Shown here: positions 30,663-40,494 of the stretch, piece after piece
Numbering within the stretch: the first letter of the stretch is position 1
Layout: each line of letters starts with the position of its first letter
Assembly: GCF_902705545.1 (NCBI RefSeq)
Contig: NZ_CACSHH010000003.1
Coordinates: forward strand, 149,624 to 213,623
Reading direction: 5' to 3'
DNA length: 64,000 bases
Source of the DNA: Chlamydia sp. 17-3921
Lineage (GTDB): Bacteria > Chlamydiota > Chlamydiia > Chlamydiales > Chlamydiaceae
Notes under the pieces: model-generated
What the model saw: only the letters and a program-made list of their open reading frames with translations
Told to the model about the DNA's origin: nothing
Databases searched by the model: none
Program-made: the position numbers and the translations under genes

Positions 30663-32543
30663 CTATATGGGCAAACGAATATTCTCTGGGACATTCTCTA
30701 GAACGATTTTCCCTGTTGAAGACTTTGTATAATCTCTCAAGGAAGGAGCTACATGGCGAATATCTACCTCTCGATAAGAGATTTCAGGTTCTTCAGGCTT
30801 ATAAGAAGCCATTGTTGTTTTTAACCAATGTAGATCATCTCGTTGAGGAAACTCTGGTTTATAATGAGATCCTCGAAATTCATTTCGCAACAAAGCCCCT
30901 TTTGTTATTGCTAATGCGAGTTCTAACATAGGTTGCATCTGACGAATGAAATGAAAAGATTTATTTGCAAATTGTGATGAATCATGAACAGAAACCTTAG
31001 CAAGTCTTTCTCGGTACTCTTTGAGTTTTTCTAAAGTTTCTTTGAGATCTTTATTATTTCGTTTTACTGTAACGTTACGCACCATAGTTGCTGCGATTTC
31101 TTCATGTAAAACAAAAACATTTTCTTTCCCAGTCCTTGCCAATATTTTGGCATTTTCTTCTTTTTCTATCTGTAGGGCAAATTCAAAGTCTTTACTTGTT
31201 CCAGAAGCAATACCAAAAGTATCTATATAACGAGCAGCTTCATCTCCTGCGACAAGTCCTGCAAAAATACAAGACAGTAAAGAGTTTGCTCCTAAACGAT
31301 TTGCTCCATGATACTGAAAATCAGACTCTCCACAATTAAAACATCCGGGAAGGTTTGTCATCTGACGAAAACGACGATCACGATCAATATCATCTGCGGC
31401 AGGCCAATCTACCCAAGCTCCACCCATAGAATAGTGTACAGCGGGGAAAATCCTCATTGGAGTTTTATTAGGATCTTCTCCAGTAAATTTTTTATAAATA
31501 TCTAAAACGACTTCTAATTTATGTCTTGTTGCTATAGGCAAATGAGTGACATCTAAAAAGACTTCCATATTTCCATCTAAACCAAGACCCGCTTCACATA
31601 CTTGCAAAATAGCACGAGCACCGACATCACGACTTACAAGATTACCATAAGCTGGGTACATTTCTTCTAAAAAGTACCAAGGTTCTCCTGTTATTCCACA
31701 AGATCTTTCAGAGCCATCTGGGAAAGTAATTTTTTTCGAAGAATCTCCAGGAACCCAAACTCTTCCACCTTCTCCCCGAACAGATTCAGAAATTAAGCGT
31801 AATTTATCTCGACCAGGGATTGCTGTCGGGTGGATCTGAATAAATTCAGGATTTGCATAAGTCATACCTTGTAAAAAAAGCCTGCCATTTGCAGCTCCTG
31901 TACAAAAAGTTGAATTTGTCGACATTTTGAAGATAACTCCAGGACCTCCTGTAGCAATAATTACAGCATCTCCCTCTAAAGCTTCTAAACAATTATTGAA
32001 TAAATTCATCAAAATGATACCACAAGTTCGTCCGAAGCTATCTGTAACGAGACGGACGAATTCATGGTTTTCTCTTTTTATGATCATTCCAGAACATTCA
32101 CGTCTACGAACTTGCTCATCTAAGGTATACATTAGCTGCTGTCCTGTGGACGCTCCACAAAAAACAGTTCGGTGATACAAAGTTCCACCAAACCTACGAA
32201 CATCTAAATTTCCAGATATAGAACGGTTAAAAGGGCAGCCAAAATTATCCAGCATACGAATAATTCTAGGGGCTGCGAGACACATCTCTAAAACAGGGGG
32301 CTGATCTGCAAGAAAATCTCCTCCTTTTATCGTATCGTAAGCATGAACATAGGGAGAGTCTTCTTCTTCTGGTTTCAAATTCAAAGCGGCATTAATACCA
32401 CCTTGAGCACAAACAGAATGAGAACGCTTAACCTTTGTAAGAGAAATGAGCTCTACAATAACACCTCTATCAGCTAATTGCATAGCAGCAGATAGTCCTG
32501 CTAATCCGCCACCAACAACTATAACTTTACGCTTTCCCGCCAT
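30663..32543 (-). CDS. sdhA: Succinate dehydrogenase flavoprotein subunit
   Basis: SdhA oxidises succinate to fumarate using covalently bound FAD. The 626-residue protein starts with the dinucleotide fold VVGGGLAGLSAAMQLADRG. It then has the SVCAQGGINAALN flavin region, FCGASTGQQLMYTL, and active-site segments IQIHPTAIPG and SESVRGEGG. GANRLGANSLLSCIFAG is the C-terminal FAD-binding element. The long, B. subtilis-like form matches the single cytochrome b558 type anchor encoded 5 bp upstream by sdhC. It corresponds to CT592. Confidence 0.96.
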   Translation of the reverse strand: MAGKRKVIVVGGGLAGLSAAMQLADRGVIVELISLTKVKRSHSVCAQGGINAALNLKPEEEDSPYVHAYDTIKGGDFLADQPPVLEMCLAAPRIIRMLDNFGCPFNRSISGNLDVRRFGGTLYHRTVFCGASTGQQLMYTLDEQVRRRECSGMIIKRENHEFVRLVTDSFGRTCGIILMNLFNNCLEALEGDAVIIATGGPGVIFKMSTNSTFCTGAANGRLFLQGMTYANPEFIQIHPTAIPGRDKLRLISESVRGEGGRVWVPGDSSKKITFPDGSERSCGITGEPWYFLEEMYPAYGNLVSRDVGARAILQVCEAGLGLDGNMEVFLDVTHLPIATRHKLEVVLDIYKKFTGEDPNKTPMRIFPAVHYSMGGAWVDWPAADDIDRDRRFRQMTNLPGCFNCGESDFQYHGANRLGANSLLSCIFAGLVAGDEAARYIDTFGIASGTSKDFEFALQIEKEENAKILARTGKENVFVLHEEIAATMVRNVTVKRNNKDLKETLEKLKEYRERLAKVSVHDSSQFANKSFHFIRQMQPMLELALAITKGALLRNEFRGSHYKPEFPQRDDLHWLKTTMASYKPEEPEISYREVDIRHVAPSLRDYTKSSTGKIVLENVPENIRLPI

Positions 32544-32548
32544 AGCTT

Positions 32549-33442
32549 CTAAGCCACACTATATAAGTTCCAAATAACACTAATACCCATAGCTGCAACT
32601 AAAACCATGATACAATAACACAAATTACGTAAACGAGTTTGAGATCGAGAAGAAATTATGATCCCCCATCGAGAACAAAAAGTCCACAAGCCATTAAAAC
32701 CATGAAACGCAGCAGCTAATACTAAAACAGTGTAAAGTATTGCCATCCACAAAGAACTTAAAGAATCTCGAACTATGTAAAGAAAAGCTTTTCCTGCACT
32801 TGTTGTGAAAAGATAAGACTGCTTATCTGATAATAAAGAAAGATCTACTTTTGTAAGTTCACTCTTATTTACCCGAGGAGTAGTCTGATCGGCTTTAGAA
32901 ACATTCATGACTAAAAAATCTTGAGTTCCTCGAACAATCTTTGTGTAACGTGAGGAATCTATATTCACGACATAATAGGACTGACCATAGATATTCAAAT
33001 GCAAAGGATAACGAATAAAACGGAGATGCACGACATGAAAGATCAAGCCAAATAATAAGATCCATGCTGTCCATCTCTGCCAAGAGTAAGCATAATTTCT
33101 AGAGAAACGCAAAGAGGGTTGACGACCATCTCCAGCAGCGAAGTTGCTTTTACCCTGGAATAAATATACTATTCCAATAACAGCGTGACTAATAAATGGT
33201 AAAGCTAAGCATATTATTTCTATGACCTTTAATCCCGGGATCGAGTGAAACTGATCCACCATAGCAATAAAGCCTTTTCCCCATCCTAAATATGAGGCGG
33301 CAAGTTGATTTGTCAATAAATGCTCACACAAAAACAACGTAAACGCTAATCCTGCTAAAGAGTGAATACACCGCAAAAGAAAAGCAAAATAATAAAATCG
33401 CTTTTTTTGAGTCGTATTAGGACACGTTCCTCTTTGAGACAT
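32549..33442 (-). CDS. sdhC: Succinate dehydrogenase cytochrome b558 membrane anchor
   Basis: SdhC anchors the complex, binds haem and passes electrons to quinone. The 297-residue protein has about five hydrophobic segments with candidate haem histidines (for example in RCIHSLAGLAF, FLCEHLLTN and FISHAVIGIVYLF), as expected for the single-subunit b558 type. A hydrophilic insertion (about 165-215, RYTKIVRGTQDF to LLSDKQSYLF) between helices is larger than usual. It heads sdhCAB; the sdhA start lies 5 bp after its stop. It corresponds to CT593. Confidence 0.9.
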   Translation of the reverse strand: MSQRGTCPNTTQKKRFYYFAFLLRCIHSLAGLAFTLFLCEHLLTNQLAASYLGWGKGFIAMVDQFHSIPGLKVIEIICLALPFISHAVIGIVYLFQGKSNFAAGDGRQPSLRFSRNYAYSWQRWTAWILLFGLIFHVVHLRFIRYPLHLNIYGQSYYVVNIDSSRYTKIVRGTQDFLVMNVSKADQTTPRVNKSELTKVDLSLLSDKQSYLFTTSAGKAFLYIVRDSLSSLWMAILYTVLVLAAAFHGFNGLWTFCSRWGIIISSRSQTRLRNLCYCIMVLVAAMGISVIWNLYSVA

Positions 33443-33528
33443 TACAAGTCTTTCTGTTAAAACTCTTTTGTAATCAACATAAAGATAAGAATAAAATTAT
33501 GTGAAGCTCTTTTTACAATACGCTGCTA

Positions 33529-34326
33529 TCAAAAATTTTTAGTATTGCAAAAACGCAAAGTATTGTTCCGGACAATAGAGGAAAGTTCTTCAACAGAACA
33601 ACCTTTGATAGCAGCAATGGTTTCAACAGTATGAACAATATAAGCTGGCTCATTTTTTTTCCCTCGGAATGGAGTGGGAGCTAAAAAGGGGGCATCCGTT
33701 TCTATTAACAAATGATCCAAAGGAATTTCTAAAACAAGATCTCGAAGATACTGAGCGTTCTTAAAAGTAACTATCCCACTTATAGAAAGAAACCATCCAC
33801 GAGCAATTAACTCTTGAGCTTCTTCTATAGATCCCGTGAAACAATGAAGCATTCCTGGGCAAGCTTGTGGATATTTAGAGTAACAAGAATCTAAAGCATG
33901 AAAGAAATCTTGAAAAGCTCCTCGACAATGAACTACTAACGGAAGCTTGCATTCCAAAGCTAGAGCCAAGTAACGCCGAAGAACTTGATGCTGACGACGG
34001 GAGGTCTCACTCGTATTGGCAAATCCGTAATCTAATCCAACTTCGCCAATAGCTGCAAGTTTTCCGTGGGAAGCAAGCTCGCGAATATACCTAAAATCCT
34101 CTTCTATATCTTTTTGAGCATCTTGAGGCGGAGTACCTCCAACATGGGAAAAATGTATATCAGGAAATCTCTCAGCATAAGAAAAAGATCTTTTTAACTC
34201 TTCAACCGTTGAAGCAACATTTACTATTAAAGAGATCCCAGCATTTTTAGCTCGATGCAATATAGCATCTATATCCTCACAAAAAGCGTCATCTGACAAA
34301 TGCGCGTGAGCATCAGTTAAAGACAT
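33529..34326 (-). CDS. tatD: TatD-family metal-dependent DNase
   Basis: TatD enzymes are TIM-barrel metallohydrolases with 3'-5' exonuclease activity on DNA or RNA, also linked to D-aminoacyl-tRNA editing in related families. The 265-residue protein has the metal ligands in order: DAHAHLSD at the N-terminus, a Glu in AAIGEVGLDYG, VVHCRGAF, MLHCFTGS and LLIETDAPFL. All are present and the length is standard. The ATG start is unambiguous. It lies 86 bp before sdhC on the same strand and could share transcription with dsbD upstream. It corresponds to CT594. Confidence 0.93.
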   Translation of the reverse strand: MSLTDAHAHLSDDAFCEDIDAILHRAKNAGISLIVNVASTVEELKRSFSYAERFPDIHFSHVGGTPPQDAQKDIEEDFRYIRELASHGKLAAIGEVGLDYGFANTSETSRRQHQVLRRYLALALECKLPLVVHCRGAFQDFFHALDSCYSKYPQACPGMLHCFTGSIEEAQELIARGWFLSISGIVTFKNAQYLRDLVLEIPLDHLLIETDAPFLAPTPFRGKKNEPAYIVHTVETIAAIKGCSVEELSSIVRNNTLRFCNTKNF

Positions 34327-34383
34327 AATATCACTTTTCCTCTAAAGAACATTCTTCGGTTTTTAAAAGTACTACCTTTGCAG

Positions 34384-34407
34384 AATATCTTCACTAAGGA
34401 AGATATT
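34384..34407. other. Perfect 9-bp hairpin between dsbD and tatD
   Basis: AATATCTTC (34384-34392) pairs with GAAGATATT (34399-34407) around a 6-base loop. On the coding (minus) strand there is no T-run after it, so it is not a classic terminator. It may be an mRNA-processing or stability element between dsbD and tatD. Confidence 0.35.
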
Positions 34408-34455
34408 AAAAGCACAACAAAATGCCTTTAACTAAAATTTCACAAGAGATCCTTT

Positions 34456-36594
34456 TTAAAGAGGAGGTATAATAGAAATAGCTTCTTCCAAAATTTGCAT
34501 AGAAAGCTTCTCAGGAAGAAGAATCGGGTCAGAATGATTAGGATAAAAAACATATGAGGGAACACTAGCTCGACCTAAATGACTAAGCTCCTCTGTTATC
34601 TCTGGGTCTTTACGAGTCCAGTCAGCTTCCAACATTACAATACCCCGATCTTCAAACATTTTTTGAACTATAAGGCTATGCAGTAATGGTTTGTTCATTT
34701 GACAAGTTAAACACCATTTTGCTGTAAAGTTCACAAAAACAGATCGCCCTTGTTTACGTAACTCCGCAAGTTTTTCAGATGAAAAAGACTGCCATCCCTC
34801 ATGATTCTGAGTGATAGTTTCTGAAGAAACAAAATAGTGTGTAGCAACAAAACTCAAAAATAAAGATCCAATGATAGAAGCTAGAAACAAAGTAGAAACG
34901 CAATATCTTTGTTTTTTAGGACAAATAGGACTGCCCCAGCGACCAAACATCCAGGCCCCTATTCCTGCGAGCCACAAGCCTATAAGTAAAATAACAACGG
35001 CGTTTGTACTTGTCTCGGCTCCAAAAATCCATACTAACCAAGTAACAGTCCCCAGTAACATGAATCCCATAATTTGCTTAAAGGTACTCATCCACTCCCC
35101 AGGCTTAGGCAGTATAGCAAGCATCTTAGGGAAAATAGAGAAAACTAGGTAAGGGGAAGCCATCCCTAAACCAATTGCAGAAAAAATTAATAGTTGCTCA
35201 ACAAACGAAATAGACATTACTAATCCCAAAATTGAGCCTAAAAAAGGACCCGTACAAGGAGTAGTTACTAAAGTTGCTAAAATTCCATTAAAAAAAGCAC
35301 TCGCAGATTTACTTTCCTTAGATTTTACCCCAGAAGCTTGTAATTTTCCTCCAAGGTTAGCGAACATAGCACCCACTTCAAAAAGACCAAGAGAACTCAG
35401 AGCAAACAAGAAAAAAATCAGTATCAATGCTGCGACAAACATTGGTTCCTGAAGTTGAAACCCCCAACCAATATTGTGTCCCAAAACTTTTAATAAAGAA
35501 GCAACTCCCGCTAAGCCCCAAAAGCACCCCACGACACCAAAAGTGAACCACAATCCATTAGCAATGACACAAGATCTGTGTTCTCCTGCTGATTTGATTA
35601 AGCCGTATACCTTGAGAGTGACTAGAGGCAGAACACAAGGCATTATATTAAGAAAAAGCCCTCCTAGAAATGCCATAACCAAAATTATAGCAAAATGCCA
35701 AAGATTCAATAGGGCTAACGAACCTTTTTTTCCTACTATTAAACTACGGATTGTTAAAGACTCTACAGGATCCCCTGCCTTATCAGCAAAAAGCAAAACG
35801 CCCTGGATTTCCTTACTTTTGGGAAAAGATGGGGCTTTAAGCTTCCATGCCAGCCCTTCTCCATTAGAGTTTGTGACTTCTGCTAAAGTAAAAATCTTAT
35901 CTGCTTTCTCTGAGATAAACCATACTCTTTCTGTTTGCTTTTCGAGTTTTTCAGGAATATTTAGGATAATTTCATTCTCTTCACCTCTGGCAACACGTAC
36001 TCCAGAGTTATTCTCAAGAATGCGAGGTTGTAATAATAAAGTTCTGGCAAATTCTAAGCCTTTCTCAGAGGAAACCTGAACAGCCTCTTCTTTATAAGGG
36101 ATGGATAAACTTAAGTCTGCATATCCTGGAAGACAGTTCTCCCCACAAGCGAGCCATTCGACCTGAGCTTGGATTTCAATAACTTGATTTGGCAGTAAAT
36201 TGGGAGAAGGAAAAATATCGGCAACGATTAACACAGAGTCCTCATATCCAAAGAAAGTAATGCCATCTTCTTCGAATACTTTGGGAGCAGGCCAGTGTTC
36301 CTCTTGAACACTAAAACCCTTAGGTAAATTCCAAGAAAGACTTAATGGACTTCCGACTCCCCCTGGATTCTTCCAATAGATATGATTTCCTTTGCCAGCA
36401 GAGATCTTTACTCCCACACGAAACACATTTTGACCAGGGATATGAGAGCCTTCTGAAAGTAGCTCAGCAGTTGCTGGACCATCAACCTGTATGGATTCTG
36501 TAGCTTCTATATTCTGAAGACGTCCAGAAATTGCAAAGAAAGAAAATAGCACTGTAATAAGTACTATTTGAAAATGTGTTTTGTTTTTATTCAA
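34456..36594 (-). CDS. dsbD: Thiol:disulfide interchange protein DsbD (ScsB-type)
   Basis: DsbD carries reducing power from cytoplasmic thioredoxin across the inner membrane to periplasmic partners. The 712 residues comprise a signal peptide (about 8-25), an ScsB-like periplasmic domain (about 35-285) with the CGENC thiol pair near 155, eight hydrophobic segments (about 297-590) with conserved MPCVLPL and TTPCTGPFLGS cysteines, and a C-terminal thioredoxin-like domain with WCLTC (about 630). The start is a TTG at 36594; no ATG is found in frame at a sensible place and the upstream ATG is out of frame. The ribosome site is weak. It corresponds to CT595. Confidence 0.92.
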   Translation of the reverse strand: MNKNKTHFQIVLITVLFSFFAISGRLQNIEATESIQVDGPATAELLSEGSHIPGQNVFRVGVKISAGKGNHIYWKNPGGVGSPLSLSWNLPKGFSVQEEHWPAPKVFEEDGITFFGYEDSVLIVADIFPSPNLLPNQVIEIQAQVEWLACGENCLPGYADLSLSIPYKEEAVQVSSEKGLEFARTLLLQPRILENNSGVRVARGEENEIILNIPEKLEKQTERVWFISEKADKIFTLAEVTNSNGEGLAWKLKAPSFPKSKEIQGVLLFADKAGDPVESLTIRSLIVGKKGSLALLNLWHFAIILVMAFLGGLFLNIMPCVLPLVTLKVYGLIKSAGEHRSCVIANGLWFTFGVVGCFWGLAGVASLLKVLGHNIGWGFQLQEPMFVAALILIFFLFALSSLGLFEVGAMFANLGGKLQASGVKSKESKSASAFFNGILATLVTTPCTGPFLGSILGLVMSISFVEQLLIFSAIGLGMASPYLVFSIFPKMLAILPKPGEWMSTFKQIMGFMLLGTVTWLVWIFGAETSTNAVVILLIGLWLAGIGAWMFGRWGSPICPKKQRYCVSTLFLASIIGSLFLSFVATHYFVSSETITQNHEGWQSFSSEKLAELRKQGRSVFVNFTAKWCLTCQMNKPLLHSLIVQKMFEDRGIVMLEADWTRKDPEITEELSHLGRASVPSYVFYPNHSDPILLPEKLSMQILEEAISIIPPL

Positions 36595-36676
36595 AATAAC
36601 ACCATGTCTTTCTGTATCAAGAATATAATTATATACTGTTTGTAAATATAATTTTATAACCTATTTAGTAAATCTC

Positions 36677-36704
36677 TTTAACAAAAGCTACTTGGCTCTA
36701 TACT
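36677..36704 (+). promoter_or_regulatory. Candidate promoter of the Tol-Pal operon
   Basis: TTTAAC (36677-36682) and TATACT (36699-36704) are separated by 16 bases, about 55 bases before the exbB ATG. It lies in the 165-bp divergent gap between dsbD and exbB. The -10 element is good and the -35 element is weak. Confidence 0.4.
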
Positions 36705-36759
36705 AGAAATTTGATAGGATCATTTTTTCAGATCCTCCTTAAAGAACTTTATATCCCTC

Positions 36760-37458
36760 ATGCTACAACTTGCTCATAACCCCATTATTCAGGCTTACAA
36801 GGAAGCAGACTTCTTTGGGAAAGGAATTTTTTTAAGCCTGATCTTACTTTCTTTATGTACTTGGACTGTATTACACCAGAAACTCTCTATTCAAAAAAAT
36901 TTTTTAAAATCAGGAAAAAATCTTAAAGAATTCTTAATAAAAAACCGACATGTTCCCCTATCTCTAGACGTTCATCCAGAACCAAATCCTTTTGCAGATT
37001 TATACTTTACAATCAAGAGAGGGGCCTTAGAACTCTTGGATAAAAATCGCCAATTAACTCCCGATCAAAGGCCTGTGCTAACTTCTGAAGATATTCTATC
37101 CTTGGAGACACTTCTAAATGCAATCATGCCAAAATATCGAGCCCTCTTACATAAAAATAGTTTTATTCCTGCCACAACAATTAGCTTAGCTCCTTTTCTA
37201 GGTCTTCTAGGAACAGTATGGGGAATTTTAGTAGCCTTCACCCAAATTAGCTCAGGAAATGCTGGAAATTCTATATTGATGGAAGGTCTTGCAACAGCTT
37301 TAGGAACAACAATAGCAGGCTTATTTGTCGCTATACCTTCTTTGATCGCTTTTAATTATCTTAAAGCTCGCTCTTCTCAACTTATTTCAGAAATAGAACA
37401 AACAGCTTACCTACTATTAAATTCTATAGAAGTTAAATATCGACAAATTAGTTTATGA
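36760..37458 (+). CDS. exbB: ExbB/TolQ-type proton channel protein
   Basis: This is the inner-membrane proton-channel subunit that energises TolA- or TonB-type proteins. The 232-residue protein has three hydrophobic segments (about 24-42, 143-168, 182-205) and the conserved MotA/TolQ/ExbB core (PFLGLLGTVWGILVAF and ATALGTTIAGLFVAIPS). It overlaps exbD by 4 bases (ATGA). Because tolB and pal follow in the same operon, TolQ is the better functional name although exbB is usual in genome annotations. It corresponds to CT596. Confidence 0.93.
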   Translation: MLQLAHNPIIQAYKEADFFGKGIFLSLILLSLCTWTVLHQKLSIQKNFLKSGKNLKEFLIKNRHVPLSLDVHPEPNPFADLYFTIKRGALELLDKNRQLTPDQRPVLTSEDILSLETLLNAIMPKYRALLHKNSFIPATTISLAPFLGLLGTVWGILVAFTQISSGNAGNSILMEGLATALGTTIAGLFVAIPSLIAFNYLKARSSQLISEIEQTAYLLLNSIEVKYRQISL

Positions 37459-37859
37459 AGCGTTCTTTTGTTGACGAACCGGAAGAAGATCCTACGGTAA
37501 ATTTAACTCCTCTAATTGATATTGTTTTTGTCATTCTAATGACATTTATCATAGCAGTGCCTATGGTGCGTCTTGACTCTATAGCTCTAGCTCCAGGAAG
37601 TCAACAAGAGCGACTTGAAAAAGAAGAACATATGACAACTGTTATCAAAGTCTTCGCAAACCACTCTCTAACACTAAATGATCACCCAGTCTCTCTCAAA
37701 GAATTAACTTCTCAACTCTCTATATTACAAAAACAATATCCAGAAAAAATTCCTTTGTTACTTCAAGATGGGGAAACCCCATTTAAGTTATACCAACAAA
37801 TAAAAATGGCAATAGAAGCTGCAGGTTTTCATGAACTTCACGTAGCTCTACAAAATTAA
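37455..37859 (+). CDS. exbD: ExbD/TolR-type protein
   Basis: This is the partner of the TolQ-like channel. The 134 residues include a short cytoplasmic N-terminus, one transmembrane helix (about 22-42) preceded by VNLTPLIDIVFVILM, in which the Asp is the conserved proton-carrying residue, and a periplasmic domain to the end. It overlaps exbB at its start and precedes the TolA-like gene by 2 bp. It corresponds to CT597. Confidence 0.93.
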   Translation: MKRSFVDEPEEDPTVNLTPLIDIVFVILMTFIIAVPMVRLDSIALAPGSQQERLEKEEHMTTVIKVFANHSLTLNDHPVSLKELTSQLSILQKQYPEKIPLLLQDGETPFKLYQQIKMAIEAAGFHELHVALQN

Positions 37860-37861
37860 CT

Positions 37862-38596
37862 ATGAAAAGAAAAATTCGTTATATTAGTCTTTCATTAGTT
37901 TTTCACTCCGGCTTGCTTCTTTTGATCTGTGTTTCTCCTCAATCAAAAAAGTCAAAGCGACCTCTTTTATTTAAAGAAAAATTCGTTGCTCCTATCGCTA
38001 TCAAACCTCCTCTACCTGTAAACACTTCAGTTTCTCAACAAACCCAACCAATCCAAGAACTTGCTCAAAAGACTTTTGATAAACCTGTAATTGAAAGTTC
38101 TCTCCAAAAAAAATCAGTTATAGAACAAGTAAAACCCTCTACATCGAAGCCAGAGATCAAACCATCTGCTAAATCAACGAATCTCAAAAACAACAAATCA
38201 CAAACTACAGCTAAGCAGTTAGAAGCTCTTACAAAACTTGCAGACACTCTTTCCCAGCATTTAGAGAAAAGTGCTGCCAATTTTGCGGATATATCTTTAC
38301 TAACAACTCCTCAACTAATGATGAGTTCATCTCTTGCTGAAATTCAAGAAAAAGAACTGTGTGAATTATTCCGCAATTATGTGGCTCTTCCTTCTCCTGG
38401 AGAAGTTCGAATAAAACTTACCCTTTCACCTTCAGGAGTTATAGAAGAATGTTTATTTCTTTCTTCAATTACTCCTGCAGATAAACAACTACTTATTAAT
38501 CGAATTTATTCTATTCCCTTTCAACAGTTTTTCTCCGAACACAAAGTCTCGAAAAATATCTCTTTTCATATTAAACTCCTTAGTAAGGACATTTAG
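37862..38596 (+). CDS. TolA/TonB-like periplasm-spanning protein (CT598-like)
   Basis: The 244-residue protein has one N-terminal membrane helix (about 9-26), a long Pro/Lys/Gln/Ser-rich extended region (about 30-115), a short helical stretch (about 118-140), and a C-terminal domain. The layout SPGEVRIKLTLSPSGVIEECLFLSS followed by a PFQQFF block resembles the TolA/TonB C-terminal fold. Between the TolQ/TolR-like genes and tolB this is the expected place of tolA. The sequence is too divergent for certainty. It corresponds to CT598. Confidence 0.85.
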   Translation: MKRKIRYISLSLVFHSGLLLLICVSPQSKKSKRPLLFKEKFVAPIAIKPPLPVNTSVSQQTQPIQELAQKTFDKPVIESSLQKKSVIEQVKPSTSKPEIKPSAKSTNLKNNKSQTTAKQLEALTKLADTLSQHLEKSAANFADISLLTTPQLMMSSSLAEIQEKELCELFRNYVALPSPGEVRIKLTLSPSGVIEECLFLSSITPADKQLLINRIYSIPFQQFFSEHKVSKNISFHIKLLSKDI

Positions 38597-38626
38597 TACT
38601 TTTTTTAGTAAAAAGGAGAGTCTGGT

Positions 38627-39922
38627 ATGCTGAAGCGGCTATATTTTGGAGCTTTTCTTTTCTTTGTTTTTCATCTTAATGCTCGAGATATAGAAGTTTT
38701 TGTCTCTACAAATTCTGCAATCACTCCCATACAAGTTTCCTATCATTTAGAAAGTAACGACACTAAACAACAAAAATATTTTCAAGCCTTAGTACAAATT
38801 TTTAATAATGATCTAGCTCTTGGAGATCGTCTTCTGCCACAACTTGTTAAATATGGATCACCTACTTCTGAGTTGCAGTTATCCCTATATTTTGATTATC
38901 CAAGTCTTTCAGTATTACTTCTTCGACCAGATCAAGAACCTGTCACGCTATGCTCTGTCCAGCTTTCTCAAAATTTATCTAGTGATCGGCAACAAATTCA
39001 TTTGGCAGCTGATAAAGTTCACTATTCTTTAACAGGAATCCCTGGGATTAGTTCTGGAAAAATTATTTTTTCCTTAAGCAAAACACAACAAAGTCAAGAA
39101 TTGAAACAAGGAGAACTTTGGTCTATAGATTACGATGGTGGAAATTTATTCCCCCTAACTAAAGATTCTTCGCTTTCAGTAACACCAAAATGGACAGGAA
39201 CATCACCAGAAGCTCCTTATCTCTACGTATCTTATAAATTAGGAGTGCCTAAGATCTTTCTTGGTTCTCTAAAGAACACAGAAGGAAAGAAAATCCTTTC
39301 TCTCAAAGGCAATCAATTTATGCCAGTATTTTCTGCTCAAAAAAAATTGTTAGCCTTTATAGCCGATACTTATGGAAATCCAGACTTATTTATTCAACCA
39401 TTCTCTTTACATTCTGGTCCCCTTGGAAAACCTCAAAGACTTCTAAATGAAACCTTCGGAACTCAAGGATCTCCATCCTTTAATCCTCAAGGAACAAAAC
39501 TCGTCTTTGTATCCAATCGTGATGGACGACCTCGTCTTTATATTATGAATTTAGATCCTGAACCACAGGCGCCTCGTCTACTTACAAAAAAATATCGAAA
39601 TAGCAGTTGCCCAACATGGTCTCTTGATGGTAAAAAAATAGCTTTCTGTTCTGTTATTAAAGGTGTTCGACAAATATGCATTCATGACATCTTGACAGGA
39701 GAGGATCGCCAATTAACAACGACTCCCCAAGATAAAGAAAGCCCTTCTTGGGCAATTGATAGCCAACATTTAGTATTTAGTGCGGGAAACTCTGGAGAGT
39801 CAGAGCTTTATCTATTAAGTCTGATTACCAAAAAAACTAAAAAAATTGTTATAGGACCAGGAGAAAAACGATTTCCCTCATGGGGAAATTTTTCTCCACA
39901 ACAAATAAAGAAAATTTTATGA
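38627..39922 (+). CDS. tolB: TolB, periplasmic beta-propeller of the Tol-Pal system
   Basis: TolB binds Pal and passes it to TolA during envelope constriction. The 431-residue protein has a signal peptide (about 1-19, ending LNA), an N-terminal alpha/beta domain (about 20-145) and a C-terminal six-bladed propeller built of PD40 repeats ([32 protein letters not shown] and [12 protein letters not shown] lie at regular spacing). AAGGAGA precedes the ATG at ideal distance. The stop overlaps the pal ATG. It corresponds to CT599. Confidence 0.95.
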   Translation: MLKRLYFGAFLFFVFHLNARDIEVFVSTNSAITPIQVSYHLESNDTKQQKYFQALVQIFNNDLALGDRLLPQLVKYGSPTSELQLSLYFDYPSLSVLLLRPDQEPVTLCSVQLSQNLSSDRQQIHLAADKVHYSLTGIPGISSGKIIFSLSKTQQSQELKQGELWSIDYDGGNLFPLTKDSSLSVTPKWTGTSPEAPYLYVSYKLGVPKIFLGSLKNTEGKKILSLKGNQFMPVFSAQKKLLAFIADTYGNPDLFIQPFSLHSGPLGKPQRLLNETFGTQGSPSFNPQGTKLVFVSNRDGRPRLYIMNLDPEPQAPRLLTKKYRNSSCPTWSLDGKKIAFCSVIKGVRQICIHDILTGEDRQLTTTPQDKESPSWAIDSQHLVFSAGNSGESELYLLSLITKKTKKIVIGPGEKRFPSWGNFSPQQIKKIL

Positions 39923-40494
39923 AGATCTATTCTCTACTTAAATTCTGTGCTTGTTTTTTCTTACTAGTACTTCCTTCATGTAGTCGACCTTATGATTACT
40001 GGGAAGATGCTTGTAGGGAGTGTCATACAAAAAAGAAAAAACATCACCCATTTGGTTTTGTTCCTTTATATACTGAAGAAGAACTTAATCAACCCTTCTC
40101 TCTCCAAGATCTCGATTCTCAAGAAGAAAAACATTATAAAACAAGCTCACAAGCTACTGCTTTTCGTAATGTTACTTTTGCAACAGACAGTTATACAATC
40201 AAAGGAGAAGAAAATTTTTCTATTCTTTCTACACTTGTTCATCACATGAAAAAATCTCCGAAAACAACACTTTATATAGAAGGCCACACAGATGAACGTG
40301 GAGCAGCATCATATAATCTTGCCTTAGGATCTCGTCGAGCAAATGCTGTTAAGAATTACTTAATTAAGCAAGGTATTTCAGGAGAACGCCTATTTACTAT
40401 CTCTTATGGAAAAGAGCAGCCCCGTGATTTCGGGCATAATGAATTAGCTTGGCAACAAAACCGTAGAACAGAGTTTAAAGTTCATGCTCGTTAA
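39919..40494 (+). CDS. pal: Pal, peptidoglycan-associated lipoprotein
   Basis: Pal is an outer-membrane lipoprotein whose OmpA-like domain binds diaminopimelate-containing peptidoglycan. The frame opens at 39880 inside tolB, but the ATG at 39919 (overlapping the tolB TGA) gives a proper lipoprotein signal with lipobox LPSC and Cys21, total 191 residues. The OmpA-C domain (about 80-190) has the ligand motifs [17 protein letters not shown] and [13 protein letters not shown]. The CxxC (CREC) shortly after the lipid anchor is unusual. The next gene overlaps by 11 bases. It corresponds to CT600. Confidence 0.95.
   Translation: MKIYSLLKFCACFFLLVLPSCSRPYDYWEDACRECHTKKKKHHPFGFVPLYTEEELNQPFSLQDLDSQEEKHYKTSSQATAFRNVTFATDSYTIKGEENFSILSTLVHHMKKSPKTTLYIEGHTDERGAASYNLALGSRRANAVKNYLIKQGISGERLFTISYGKEQPRDFGHNELAWQQNRRTEFKVHAR

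Noticed and set aside
35474..36079. 201-residue plus-strand open frame inside dsbD
   Set aside because: It lies antisense to a complete, well-supported DsbD; its composition (Pro, Lys, Thr and Ser without pattern) is that of a shadow frame.
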